Source of the DNA: Schistosoma mansoni
Lineage: Eukaryota > Platyhelminthes > Trematoda > Strigeidida > Schistosomatidae
Assembly (NCBI RefSeq): GCF_000237925.1
Contig: NW_017386026.1
Span: forward strand, 2,046,001-2,110,000
Reading direction: 5' to 3'
DNA length: 64,000 bases
In this document: one piece after another, positions 35,489 to 50,156 of the stretch
How the letters are laid out: the number at the start of each line of letters is the position of its first letter
How positions within the stretch are numbered: position 1 is the first letter of the stretch
Program-made: the position numbers and the translations under genes
Notes under the pieces: generated by a model
Seen by the model: only the letters and a program-made list of their open reading frames with translations
What the model was told of the DNA's origin: nothing
Database searches by the model: none

Positions 35489-38400
35489 ATGAATCGTTTG
35501 AGAAGAACATTCAGCTTTCGGAAACGGAAAAAGCAGAATAAGAATGAGGCTGGTGATTCTTCGAAACCACAACAATGGCTAGATGATGAGGTGAAAATCA
35601 AGGAGGGATTCTGTAGTTTTCAAGTTAAGGTTTGTTTGGAATACTATATGTTACATGTTATTTTAGTATTTAGGGAATATTGAGGTTTACGAATCAAGAG
35701 GAATGCAAGTTTGTGAAGAAGCGATTAAGGCTCTAAGAAAATCAAAGGTTTGTTATATTTTATTTGAATAACATACAATGATATTTCGAAGAAACCGCAA
35801 AAAGCTGTTTTATCTGTCAGCGGTGACGCTCTACGCGTTTCAGATGACGTTAGTCAGGTGCTTTGGAATTTCATGTATTTATCTCAGTTTTAGCATCTCA
35901 TCGTCGATCAGACAATTGAGAAAGTTTCATTTTGTGCTCCTGATAGAAATCATGAGAAGGGATTCGCATATATATGTCGTGATGGAGCTACCCGCCGTTG
36001 GATGTGTCACGCCTTTCTCGCCGTCAAGGAATCCGTAAGCTTTTGAGCATGTAGTAAATTTACTTTTATTGTTATGATGGTATGTAGGTGCCTTTATAAA
36101 ATATGATACGGTGAGTAGCAAGAGCACCGTTGCTGCTACCTTGACGTGGTGGTCGGGCTTGCCTATCGTGATGATCCAATCGAGCTATGCTGGCTGGAAC
36201 AATCGTTCCTCAAGGTCCTACCATGCCAGACAGGTCGGTTGAAGAGCGGTAAGACTAAAAGCAGCAATCCCAAGGTCTGAAGGCGAAGTCGTACTGCCGA
36301 CTGTACAGAGGTGTGACGGCAGTAAGGCGTTTCCTTCAGACAACTAGCATAACAGTGATCCTAGCTATCCACAAGGAAGGGTGGGGTTAGGGAAGGTCGA
36401 CCCTAGAAATGCACACCTCGCCTTATCCCACGGATTTCCGTCTCCGGCGGTAAGGTCTTTTGAAGAACGGAGCTAACACGCCAAAAATCCCCCACAAAAA
36501 GGCAGTGCGTGGCCGGCCTCAAGCAGTTGTCCCTTGGGCACTGCGGTCACGCTCCCAGGTCGTTATGACCAACACTAATCCAACTTCCTTTTCAGGTCCC
36601 TCGAGAAATACCCTTCCACGGTGTGGGCAGCTGGGAAGTGATATTAGCCCTCATACCCATAACTGCACACGAGACCAAGTTGGTCACTTTCAAATCCCTA
36701 GCAAGAGCACCATGATCGTGCTGTTTCTGGTTAGACTTTTTTGTGGATGCGTAACATTTAAATGTACTTTTATGAGTTGATAACGCTTCATATTTATATG
36801 ACCAGTTTTTCACTTGTTGCGATTGTCATATTTTAACATAGCTTTTCCGTATTGATGAAGTGGTAGTCATCCTGAAGGCTTACTATTTTGATAAAGTACT
36901 CTATTTGGTATTGTGTAGTTTGAGACATTCGGGAATAAAACCTGAACTCTGGTTTCACTCCAGTTGGAACTCATCAAGTCGACGTTTCCACTATCTTTAG
37001 CAAACTGGTATACCTCTTGGGATTTAAATTTGCTTAATCGACTATCACAGTCAGATAGTGATTCTAAAGGTGTGAGGGTGCTTGTCACATTTTGGTTACA
37101 TCGTGGAAGGATACTCTTTCTTGAAGTACCTGAAAACGAGTAATCTCAATAGACAATTTGTCGTTCCATTGGTCATCATCACTATAGGACTTGGAACAAA
37201 TGTGCATTTGTTCAAGTTACATCAGTGCAACGACCAAGGAAGTTTTTAAGAAGAGCATCAAAAAATAAAAGTGATCTAAACTGTATTTACTGTCTTAATG
37301 TAAGAGATGCAGTAACAAATGAACAGGTGAAACCAAGCAATGGAAAGTTTAAAATATCACTTCATATTTAGATGAAAATAAAGGATGGATGCAACTGTGC
37401 CACTACTATCGAGTTCGCACCATATCATCGTTATCAGTTGTTAGAATCAATAATGATTTTCTCATCTTTAGATCATGTTACGCCTAGCAACTGGCAACCA
37501 CGATGAGCAGTGGTGGGTAGAATAAAAGTCATTTGAAATAAGACTGTGGCTTACCAGACCAATGCATGTTATCAGTTTGTGTGATATTTTCAATCGTATT
37601 GATCCGGGTCGTGAGGTGCAGACTTCCAGTTGGCAGATGCAGACTACCTGGTTGGGGTCCACGTGACTATCGTAATCAATGGTTGGAGACTCTAGGTGAC
37701 ATGGCTCAGAATCGATCACAATGGCGTATGTGTATACACTCTTTATCTTCTGTTAAACCTTGAGATTAAAATAGCTTCATATGTCTTTCTTCCTATACTA
37801 TATCCTTATATACAACCTATCTTTTACATACTACCACCACTAAATTAACTATTTCTATGAATCCGGTGTTCATCTTGTTGTGCTAACGAGGTATGACAAC
37901 TCGGACCGATGCATAAATGTGCCTGGTCCTACGTTGTAGTTGACTGATTGACTGATATCAAAAAATAATAATTGATTTTGTCGGTAACACACGTTATTTG
38001 TAAGTGCTGATTAGCATGAGATATTTTATAGTATAACCTAATGACTAATGGTACACTTTCCTCGATTAAATTTCTGCTAGAGCTCAACTTAAAACATTTT
38101 ACTCAAATTTTCCAATTCCTGCCTGAATACAGGGTGAACGGTTATCTCATGCTGTCGGGTGTGCTTTTGCTATATGTTTGGAGAAGAAACAAAGACGTGA
38201 ACGAGATGCTCTTCAGTTAGAGGCTTCAGATGATCGTCCAACTTTCGCTCGTGTTGGATCGTTTCGTCCGGTATGTCAATGAAACTTACTTTAAAGTAAC
38301 GGAATTATAATCCTATTTTTTAGTTTACTTCCCCTATATTATCTAATTTTCGACTTACTGTCGAACACTGGAAATATTCCAATGTGTCTTTTTGGTTGCA

Positions 38401-41400
38401 ATATTTATGTCAAGTAGGAAACAAGCCCAATAACTGGTATTCGTGAAGACAATCTATTACTGTTAAGAGCTGCGGAAAATTTTGAGTAGTGACGGTTTCC
38501 TGGTTCCATTCTTAACATCCAAGCGATCAGTAACTATTAATACTTTCCTCTTGGTATCCATTTTAAAGAAGTCCGTTTATGTTCACTTTCTCCACTGTAA
38601 ACTTCATATTTAAAACTATCATAGGTTTCTAGTTGAGTGGTCTGAAGATTACAATTTCACATTTTCTTTACTCAATACGTTGATTTTACCCAAGTACTGC
38701 TAAGCGTAAGTACTGCACACCAAAGGTAGAAAAAACAAGACAATTCAGAAAGATTTAGTGAGTTGTATTTCGTAACTCGAATGAATATTGTATTTGTCCT
38801 CACATCAACTGCAATTTTTATCATATAACTTTGTATTATTTCTTGACATACCAAAATGTTCAGCACAAATCGAAATGACAATATTGTGGGACAGCCAGGT
38901 GTCCGTAAATGAAATGTGCATGGATTAATCAGAATATCTTGTTTGGCGAAAAAATTACCTGTAGTGAATTAATATATAAGGGATACTTATCAACTTATGA
39001 ATACTTAGTTTCAGATTAGTTTGGAGTTAGTCGTTTATTTATTTATTTATTTAAACACATATATATTGATACAAAAGGGCACCAGATACATATGCGCCAC
39101 ACAAAATAATGAAAGTAGGAAGAGAAGGGATGAAAAGATAAGGCGGACTGAAATGTACAACCAGAAGACTCTTTCAGTTAAGAAAGTTGGAACCACTCTT
39201 TATGTAGAAAGTAAAAGAAGGTTACAGCAGGTTCGCCACTGGCTTCTATTCTGAGCCATATCTGATAACGTCTCTAGCCACTGTGTTGCACCATCTCTCG
39301 GACCCCAGCCAGGGATTCGTGAAGGACCAACAGAAGCTAGCCCTTTGCAGCTTTCTTTCATGCCACGACACCATGTCATACACTGACCTCCTCTCCGCTT
39401 TTTCCAACCAGTCCCAGAGTCGGCAAATAATGCACGACGTGGAAGTCTCTGGGACGACATTCGTGAAACATGTCCAAGCCACCGAAGTCGGTGTTTCAAG
39501 ATGGTGACACCAGTTGAATTATCGTCTCTGCGCCCGAACACACGATGCCGAACCTCTGCATTACTAACATGGTGTTGCCACTGGATGTCAGCAATCCTTC
39601 GGAGACAACGATGATCGAACACAGAGAGTCGTCTGACATCCTCAACTCGGAGAGGCCAGGTTTCACAAGCATAGAGCAAAACTGCTCTCACCGACGCGTT
39701 GTAGATCCGACCTTTTACAGCCAGACTAACATCACGAAGGCGCCAAAGATGGCCCAGATTGGCATAAGCCGCTCTGGCTTTCATTATACGTGCATCGATC
39801 TCATCGCTCACGCCACCACCAGCACTTATATAGCTACCTAGATACACGAACTTCTCAACTACTTCAATCTGCTCACCATCTAGGGTGAGTACAGGATTAG
39901 AATCCTGCCAGTCTTGTATGAGTACTTTGCACTTGGAGGGTGCAAAGCACATGCCGTACCTGCGGACACTGATTGCCAACTGATTAAGTGCGGATTGCAT
40001 GCCTTGGGCATTATCGCACAGTAAGACAATATCATCCGCATACTCGAGGTCGAGAAGTCGTTCTCCAGGCAACATACCCACACCGCCATTACTTACATCC
40101 ATCAGAGCTGTTTCTAGGATATCGTCGATGGCAAAGTTGAAGAGGAATGGTGAGATCGGGCAACCCTGCCTAACCCCACTGCTCGAATGGAACAAGGGAG
40201 AAAGGTGGTTGTATACCCTCACTCTGCCTGAGGTGTTCGTATACAGGGCCTTTAAGATGTTAATGAACTTCTCAGGCACACCCTTCTTCCATAGACAATC
40301 CTAGAGAACAGTCCTGTCCAACGAATCGAAGGCCGCCCTGATATCAAGAAACACTACGATTGTTGGCCTGCGATAAGTATGACGGTGTTCTAACATTTGG
40401 CGGAGGGTGAAGATGTGATCAATGCATCCTCGACCAGAACGAAAACCAGCCTGCTCCTCGCGAGTCAATCGTTCTCGGGTTTTAAACAACCTACGAAGAA
40501 TGAGAGAAGCCAATAGTTTGGACGCAATCGGAAGTAGACTTATCCCCCGATAGTTGTTACAGAAACAACGTGAACCCTTTTTAAAGATAGGGACGACTAT
40601 TGACTCATTCCATGATGTTGGAACACTTTCTTGCTCCCAAACCTTTGCAAACAACACCGTCAGTTCCTTAGCCAGAAAGTCACCACCATCTTTAAAAAGA
40701 GCCGGAGGTAAGTCATCTGGGCCCGGTGATTTGTAACGTTTCAAGAGTTGGAGTTCTTTGCGGACTTCCGCCTCGTTTGGTGGATCAGTCGTCACCGGCC
40801 ATGGGGGGCAGGACAAACTGGTTGATGTTGCCGGAGCAGCAGGCCAAGTTGAGCTGCCCTTCGAAGAATTCCGCCCATCGTCCAAGACGTCGAGAGATGT
40901 TAGTGATTGGCATCCCATCATCCTCGTAGATTGTTTCACTCACACCAGACTTCTTGCTGCCAGTGGCTCGGATGAGTTGGAAGAGCTTCCGGCAGTTACC
41001 AGATGCAGCTGCTGCTTCCATCTCATTAGCACGCTCCGACCACCAGGCTTCTCGGTCCTTACGCAAGCTTTGCTCGATTTCACTACGTAACAGCCTTCGT
41101 TTGTGGTCAAACTCACAGTCACCCGGAGTAGACCGACGGGCTTCCATCAGTTGTAAGGAGCCAGAAGAAACCCAGTGCTTGTAAGCGGGACGTTTCGCGA
41201 AGCCGCAAGCAGCTTTACTCGCCATTTTCATGGCGTCGTGAAGATGCAACCAATGCTCATCTATACTTTTCGGTGGGATGGTAGCTAGCCTAGAAGCTAG
41301 CTCCGCTCGATACTTACTTGCAACAGAAGTTGCAGCCAGTTTACTAACATCGATCCGTTGGTGGTGGTCAATCCTTCGGCCACTGAAAAGTAAGGTGAGA

Positions 41401-44400
41401 TTGGCGCAGACCAGGGCATGATCAGACTCCAGATAGGTACTCCAAAAGGAGCGGCAGTCTTGTACACAACCACGCCAGCGGTAGCTGATCGCGATGTTAT
41501 CAATCTGAGTCCAGGCTTGGGATGCAGAGGGAGGACGCCAGGTGGCACACCGGCGATGACTGTGCCGGAAGTTAGTGCTAGCCAGAAACAGGTTGTGGTC
41601 TGTGCACAGTTGCAGCAAACGGTCCCCGTTATCTGTCCTGCGACCGACAAGTCCCCATCGGCCACCTAAACGACTCTCTTCTGTGCCTAGACACCCGACC
41701 TGAGCATTCAAGTCTCCGGCTAATGCTACAATATCTGTCGAACGCGCTTTCTGGAGAAGAACTGTTAACTGGTGGTAAAACTCATCCTTGATTGCATCCG
41801 GGCTGCAATCTGTCGGGGCATAGGCGGAGATGACGAAAAGACACCGTTTCTCACGCCGGTTTCTTCTCACTTTGATGGAACTTTCTAATCTAACAGCACA
41901 TAACCGACTGTTAATGGGGATCCAATCGATTAGTGCTGCCTCAGCCCTAGCGCTTAGTGCAACACCAACGCCTGCAAGACCAGACGAAGATGCCACAGGG
42001 TCCCCGGATAAGCGCACGTGAAACAAGCTTTTCGAGGCGACAGATGGAGAGCGAATTTGTAGTACTTCACTAGAGTCTTGAATACGGGTCTCGGATAGAC
42101 AGCAGACATCAACATTAAGACTTTCTAAAGACATAGCCAGCCCCATCTGTTGTCTGATCTGCATTAGTGTGCGAACGTTGAAGGAAGCCAGCTTGAACGG
42201 CGTACGTGGTTTCAGAAAGACTGCTTCAGCATTCGTAATCGGTGGAAGCATTCACTTTCAACCAGACAGTGACTGGAGATCGTTTAGATAGGACAGAGTT
42301 TCCACCATGGGCGAGCTACTGCATAAGTTGGAAAGGAAGGATACACAATTTGGGAATAAAGGGAGTGAAAAAGCGACGTAGTAAATAATAGTAATAGTAA
42401 TAATAATAATAATAATAAGGTAATAATAATAATAATAATGATGTAAATTGTCTTTCTTCTATTAGGAACGAGAGCAGTGTAGTTAGTGTAGTGCGTCATT
42501 TCATGTCATTTGTGTGTGGGCTGTGATACTGCCCGGGTGCCCAAACCGAAGCAGGTGGTTTTCTTAGGGGGCCACACCCCGAGCCTTTGACCTAAAGGTC
42601 TGATCCACAAGGCAGTGGAGCATCGTGAAGAGATGCAGTCCCATGGTAGCCGGTGACCAACAACAGGTTCATTCGCCATTCGTTCCATCAGGATACTGGA
42701 GCCCATGTGCACCATTGGTTTGGAATCAGGGTTTTCCAACTCCCCTAGGTGGACCCTCCGTGTCCACCAACCCGGTTAAAGCGCCGAACATTCGCTTTTC
42801 GTCCTCTCACTTTCGTAAACAACACCCCCGCCACGAGAAGGCAGTGAGTAGGACTTCCCTAGAAGAGGCTATATATTCGCGTGGCCATGTGAGAGCATTT
42901 GGAGAGGGAGAGTGGACTCTCCCCACTCTCGGCCGTACCAGGGCATTTGGGGGCTACTAATATTTTTCCAATTTGGATCCTTTATCCGAAATCCCAAATA
43001 GATGCTTCTATGTTGATACTATCATCCTAATGGAGATTCCGCCTATAAACCCTATATGTAATTTAGTAAAAATATCTTAATCCCACAGGAAGTCAGTCAA
43101 CCCGAATAGCTCAGTCACGGTAATGTTTCTGACTGCAAAACTAGTTAACGGGAAGTCACGTCTCTGTGGAAGTATTAATTCTCCCTGATTTCCCTTTTTA
43201 CCCTGATAAGTGTCAACCAACAACATGAAACTCAGTTTTACGACTTTTTGTTGATTACCTCCAACCATCTAACATCAGACTGTAAACACGTTTTTTAATG
43301 GATTTATTGTTCAGTTGTTTGAATGGGGCAACACAGTAAATGGTTTTTAAGTAGTAATCTAGAACACAACGTACAAGTAAGGCTAAGCATTAATGCACGA
43401 GACCGGTGGTCTAAGGTCCAGTCCTTTGTGGCTCTGTCTTGGTTGCCATTGCCTTTAGTCCAATACTGTTTCATTTAGCATATTAAGAAAGAAAATAAGA
43501 GACTTAGAAATGATAATACCGAGAGAAAAATAAAAGACAGAGAAATACATGAAGTCTCTTTAGGAATGTAAAGTATGAATTTGTTTACACCATTGTTCAT
43601 TAATTTGAGCTACATATGTTAGGATTCACCGATTCCAACCAGTTTATATTTCAATGTCGTGTACTTTATGTTACATTAAAAAGTAGGAATACGACTAGAA
43701 ATTACTTTGATAAAGCATATGACTGTGTATTAACTTGGTTACGAACAGCAATTATAGCTTTTGAATGAGGATGAGTGATTTGTCTATGACGTCAGTCAAA
43801 CCGTCTATCTATTAATTCACGATTTTAATAGTTGTAGTTCCCTATGCTCCATTGTGATATTTTATTTGTTTTTAACAATGTATAATAAATTCTTTCCATT
43901 TTATGAAAGGCTACTCTCGCCGAACGGCTACTGGATCCTCAGTCTACTATTGTAGTCGACCCAGTGCCAAAATCTAATAATACATCTTCAACATCACCTA
44001 CCACTATAACTCGGGTATCTTCACCAGTTAACCATATTGGAGCTATTCCACGACCCCATGCTAGTCCATCAATTATTGAGCGACAAGTAGGCACTTTTTG
44101 TTTGTTTTATTCAATATTTTACCTACATCAAAACGCGTCAATTTGATAACTGCACACTGTATTTAAGTTTTTATACGAGTCAGATTATTCATTGGATTTA
44201 GTAACAAAAATGTCAAGAGATGGAGTTAGTTTAGCAATGACTATACAAACGATGACTGTTTAGTGACTTCTGACTAATTGCAAGGAAACAATGTACAGAT
44301 GTCAGCTAGTAATTAGAAGGAAGGACTTGTAAAGGGGGGAGGGATTAGTGAATATATTCTGGTGATTAGTTAATGGATTAATTCCCAACAACTTTTTCTG

Positions 44401-47400
44401 TCGTCCATAATAAACATGCAACATAGATAGATCAAAAAAGTCAATGACAAAAATAAATTTATTTTTGATTATCCTTTCGTGCAACGACCTATTTCACATT
44501 TTCATCTAATAACTATTATTATTTATCATGTTTGTTTCCCTATTTTGTTCCACATCTTCATAATGGAAGTAAGTAGTCTTGTAGATATTTTTTGTCTGAT
44601 TTTGAGTGTGGTTTTCATCACGAAGTGACATCAATTGGAGAGTGTTAAATATTCAGTTTGTCCTAAATTAGGTCTCACATACAACGTGCATCAACAACCA
44701 CATACGAGATCAGATGTTTCTAGGAATACTCAGTAATTTATGTTTTTCTTTGGTTTTATACTTTAATTACTTACTTTTACAAGTCAAAGTTGCTCCTTGC
44801 CTTCCGAATTCATGTTCTTTTTGATAACCTTTTTTCTTCTCTTGTTTGGTCACCTTTCGATGTTTCTTTTCTCTATTTTCTAAGGCCATTCCTTAAGAAG
44901 GTATCTGTACTCTAATTAGTTGTTGCGTACGTGCCTTATAAATTATTTAGAGTGCTGTCATCCTGTATATCGTTAGGCCATACCAAACTCGTACAAATCA
45001 TAGATTTGGTGTTTGGTCTCTACGTTCTTAGGTGCAAAACACTGTCAGATCTGTAGTCGAAACTTTATGGTCCATATTTGAAAAACAAATAAAATTTTTA
45101 AATATGGTAGTATGAATTAACCCATCGATTTTTAATATATCATATTAGTCGGTCAAATATGTTAATTTTGCTTAATATATTATCATTCTTCAGTAGAAAT
45201 AATCATTACATTCAAGAATGTATATACTTATTTATATTTAATGTAAACGGATTTATTTATACGAAATTTAGATAGATTTGATTTTGTGAATAAGACATGT
45301 ATCTATAAGAGAATTTTCAAACAAACTTCCGGTGTTTATTATATCTTAAATACCTTAAATTACGGATAACAGTAAAATCCACGAGGCTCTTGTTTTTGTA
45401 TTTGGTACTTGTCGTCTGTGTATATGTTTATCCCTAGTGTTGATGTTCATACTCAGACTCAACATCAGGACCTATCGTGTTAAACGTTGATATGCTATCC
45501 ACAAAGCTGTGGAATAAAGATAAATAACTTGGTCAATAAGTATAATTACGGTCATTATTATTTGTTGTATCTCGAACTTAGTCTATCGCACAATACTTGA
45601 GCACTCGAACGCTGGAACCTTCCCAAGTCACAAATCAAAAGACAGAAGACAAGTTGAAGGAATGTTATTCCAAACAGTGTCGAATATGGTACAAAATTAT
45701 CAGGTATTTATAGTTTTTAGTAGAAACAAAATCATCATTATAGTTATCCAATCCGCAGACAGGGAGTTATCAGCATTGTCCAATAGGGAAGCTCCACGTG
45801 GCAATTCTGGAATATTTCTCCAAAAGCTGATTGGATGGAACATGTTGGGTTCCTTCTGGGCTTCCTAGAGCCTCCTCAACTTCACCTGTGAACCATCCTC
45901 ACATTATTATTACGGATATTCGTAACGGTTTGTATTTCATCGTTGTTGATGTTAGGAACTTAAATTTCTTCAGCCTATGTAGACTTATGTTCTACGTGAG
46001 AAAATGCCTAGGTATTATTTGAAGTTCCAAGTTAATTATTTCATTAAACAACTATCTGGACTTGATAGCTTACCTGACATCATAATAGCTTTTGAAGCGA
46101 TAACTTCTGGGTTGAAGTTTCAGTGTAGATATTACTGGAATGCAGGCACATTCAACTGACAAGTCCTACCTAGGATGAAACATGTGTCTTAGGCTCCACT
46201 GTCAACCATAATCCAAGGGAATGATTAACTCAAAATTAAGGATTCTAATGTTTTTGAAGAATTAGAACAGAATTTAACTAAAGATTCCTTCGTATTGTAA
46301 GTCATGGTTTCTTCAGAGAACTAAAACTTTATAGAAGTGAATTGTTGAATTTTTGAAATTACTTTCCATTTCTAATCAGGGTTCACTAAGAATATTTCCA
46401 AAATTACAAGAGAATAGTCCTTTTAAAAGAGATCTTTCATTACGTCTTGAAGGAGTTCCTTCGAATGTACGCCGTTTGGCTGGAATAATTCAAAGTATGT
46501 GTAAATGATCTATATCACCTTTTTTATTGATCATATTGTTCGTACTATAATTTATTAATGTTCTTTATAAATGTCATTATACACATAACATTCCATTCAT
46601 TACAGTTGAAATACCTTTTTCTGGCTTGAGCTCATAAAGGACTTAATTCTTTCCAAATGTATTTAATGCCGTTATACTTGTGTATAGTAAATGTATCATT
46701 TAAATAAAGCGTTCTAAGACAGTTAATAAACCGTAAAGTTATATTATAGGTTACGCAACTTCACTCAGTTGGATTATGTGATTTGAAGTTTCATATGTTA
46801 TTTTATTTGTGGTAGACAACTTTTTATGATTATCTGGATTTTTTCTAAAGGGAACATTGTTTCTATCGTTACCACAGTAATCTTTAATTATGAAATCCGC
46901 TACACTTTGAAAACTACAAGGCTTTTTTGTGGGTCAGTATTCAACTTTGTTGAATACTTCAATATCTAGTTAATGTACATCTATTTGTTATAATGCTATG
47001 AAGTATATAGACAATTACAATTGTTGTTAGCGGTCATGCACAAGCGCATTTATTAATTTGTAAGTTATCAATTTTCTGTCACTACACGAAAAACCAAGGT
47101 ATTGGGATTGGTTTTGAGGAAGTACTACTGTAGCCAAGATATCTTACTTCAATATATTCAGGGTTGGAATGTATCAATATTTTCTACTCTGTAAGATACT
47201 TATGTGCGTGATTGTTGAACTCACCACGAAAGTTATCATCACTGTATGGAGAAAATTCAAAAAAGCATTTGTTTTACGAATTTTAATGTTAGTAAATTAT
47301 CTGATTAATTTTTAAGCAGTTTACGAAAAAAAATTTGAGGACTTATTAATCATGAATTTAAAAATAACAAACTGCATAACAACCATCACAACTATGGTCC

Positions 47401-50109
47401 TACATATGTAAAAATGGTTATAACACTATACTAATATAAATTTTTACAGCGTTGATGTAGAGTTGTCAATACACTTGTTAACTAGTGATAATGTGATAGG
47501 TTCCGATTCCAAGCTCTGCCTACTTTGGTTTCAGAAATCAAGTAGTATCACTCATCATCTCTCAAAAAATATGATTCAAAACTCTGCACAAATCTATATT
47601 TAGTCACTGAATTGGATTAGTCAATGTATGTGGTATCTTTGTAAGATCCAGTGACAACTATAAACACCTTCGATTTTATTATCTTGGTTCAGTTTGATTG
47701 ATGGGATGTTCAGTCAAAAATTAACATACCGCTTTTCACTTTGGGTACATTCTGAGTACTTCAACATTGAACTTGAGTTATAAACATTTTGATTAGTCAT
47801 CATTATATAAGATCCATTGAATACTTGCCATAATTCCAATTATGTTCTGTCTTAAACTCAGATACTGTAACTCAAAACAGAGTGGATAAAGCTATGGTTG
47901 ACAAATTATTTAAAACAAATAATGGGTCGATGAGTATTAATTCTAGTATTATATTAATTATTTATCTCATCATAACTCTATGTTTTAGTTAGTTTCCATA
48001 TACTTTAAATCGCTTAATTTCCGTAATATCTAAACCGGTTAAGTAGTCATTGATTGGTGGAACTATCCATTCAACACTTACACTAATCAGTAGTGTTGTA
48101 CTACCTATCCGTTAATTCGCATTTGTGCTGGTTTTTTCAAGTATTTTTCTTAATGAGATTATACAGTTCAGTTGGAGATATACTATTTATTTAGTATTTT
48201 ACGAATTGAAGAATTATGTCACATAGACTATTTCTAACATTTTTATTTTATTCCTTTTATCTATTTTCAAGGTGCACCTATAGCGGAGGAACCAGACACA
48301 GAATTTGAATCAAAGAAACCAGGAGTATTTGTTAAAAGTGACGAACGACCTGAAAAAAGTGAATTAGTTACTGCATGTTCTACATCTAATTGGAGCTCAT
48401 CTATAGTAGTGGCCAGTTCATCTTCGAACCTCCCAATTATGAATGGTTTAACTGTAGTAACTCAATCGTTTGTACCTAGTAGCCACTTTACAAGCGATTT
48501 CAATCTTGATCCTAAAACATCACAGGCATTTATACCTTCAGTTATTTCAGATCCTTTTTCTGCTGCCCCAATCAATCCAGCTACAATACAACGGCACTAT
48601 CAGATGGAATTGCAACAACAACAGCAACACCAGCAAATAACAGGTTCTTCACTACTAAGTTCCAAAGCAAGTGTGGTTTATTACGTAAAACTGTTTTATC
48701 TCTTCACTATGCATTCATTCATACTTTTAGTTTCATTTAATTAGATATGATTGACTTAGAATACATAAATGATATTTTTTTGTTAGTTGGAGTCATTATA
48801 ATGAAACCTTAGTAATCTTTGTCATACTTTTTCATAAATGTCAAATGTAAAACGATATTTTTCACGTGTCATGAATAAGCATGTTGTTGTCTATCAGCAG
48901 GAAGTTATTTGACCCGGAATAATTTATCAATTCACTAGTTATTTGGATTGTGTCATCAATCTTTTCAAGTAGGTGATCAATAAAGAAAACATAAGCACGT
49001 TTATTCACACTCTATATCGTACCGATATTCATACCGGTATTCATATAATTATTTACATATTCATCATAATTTTATTGTGTAATCCGGTTAGTTTTTATCA
49101 TGCATGGTTTTGTGATTTCTATGTTTCAAAATAAAAAATGTCAAAAGTCAGTAGTTACTTAACAGTTGATAATTTTTTAGCATCTTACATTTACCATTGA
49201 ACCACTGAATATGTGTTATACTGGTTATGTTTAAGTCTCCAACGAAGTAAATTTTCAAGTATTTGTTGACTGAGACGGTTTAAATGTATATTGAATATGT
49301 TTGCTCTTTGACTTCATTTGTAAATATATTCAGAGTGAAGTGACCAATGAAAAACTGTATAAAGACATTGTTTATTTGCTTGTGTAAATTGGGTATGGTA
49401 TTAGTCTGCAAAATAGTAAGACATTTATTGTTTGTTATCTTGGATAATGTAACTGAAAATTACTCACAATTTGGTAGCTGTGACCACTATGAAGGAATAT
49501 GGAAAAGGGTTTATTTTACGTTTTATGCCAGTCGTTTGTAGAGAGATCGTTCTAGTTCAATAGATGATTTGACAATATAAATTGAAGGGGTTAACTTATT
49601 ATTTAAGTAATTCCTTGATGAATGTAAAGAAAGTCATGGGCAATTACCAACTCACCCCTCATATATCTTCAATATATTTCTGAATCGCTTAAATAATGTC
49701 AGACTATTGTTCAGTAATATTGAAGTCCAATACGCATCGGATAAACAGAAAGGATTTTTATATGTATTTATCTATACGGGTTTTACAAACTAATCTGAAT
49801 AAAAACTCGTGATTTCATTGATTCGTACTTGGTTAAACTATGTCGTTACTATTATTATCATAATTATTGTGCATTTTACCAATGTTTTTTAATATATTGT
49901 AAAATTCGACCATAAATTAGTTAAATAATTATGTTCTTATTAAATTCTATGCCATTTTTATGAATTGTTCGAAATTAAACCGGAAGTTAGGCGGATACTA
50001 CGGTTAACTTACAATATTCAATATGTGTACCATTTTAATGAGTGTTAGTTATTTTGCAGATAAAGTTTATTGGTCTATCATTGTAACTACAATTTTATGT
50101 TCTTTGCAT

Positions 50110-50156
<47 letters not shown>

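Noticed and set aside
39545-39841. Plus-strand frames within 39283-42021
   Set aside because: Shadows of the minus-strand RTE-like LINE.
48685-48744. Numb ending at the in-frame stop after exon 8
   Set aside because: Exons 9 and 10 supply the DPF and NPF motifs expected at a Numb C-terminus, and GTAAAA at 48685 gives the matching phase; a short read-through isoform remains possible.
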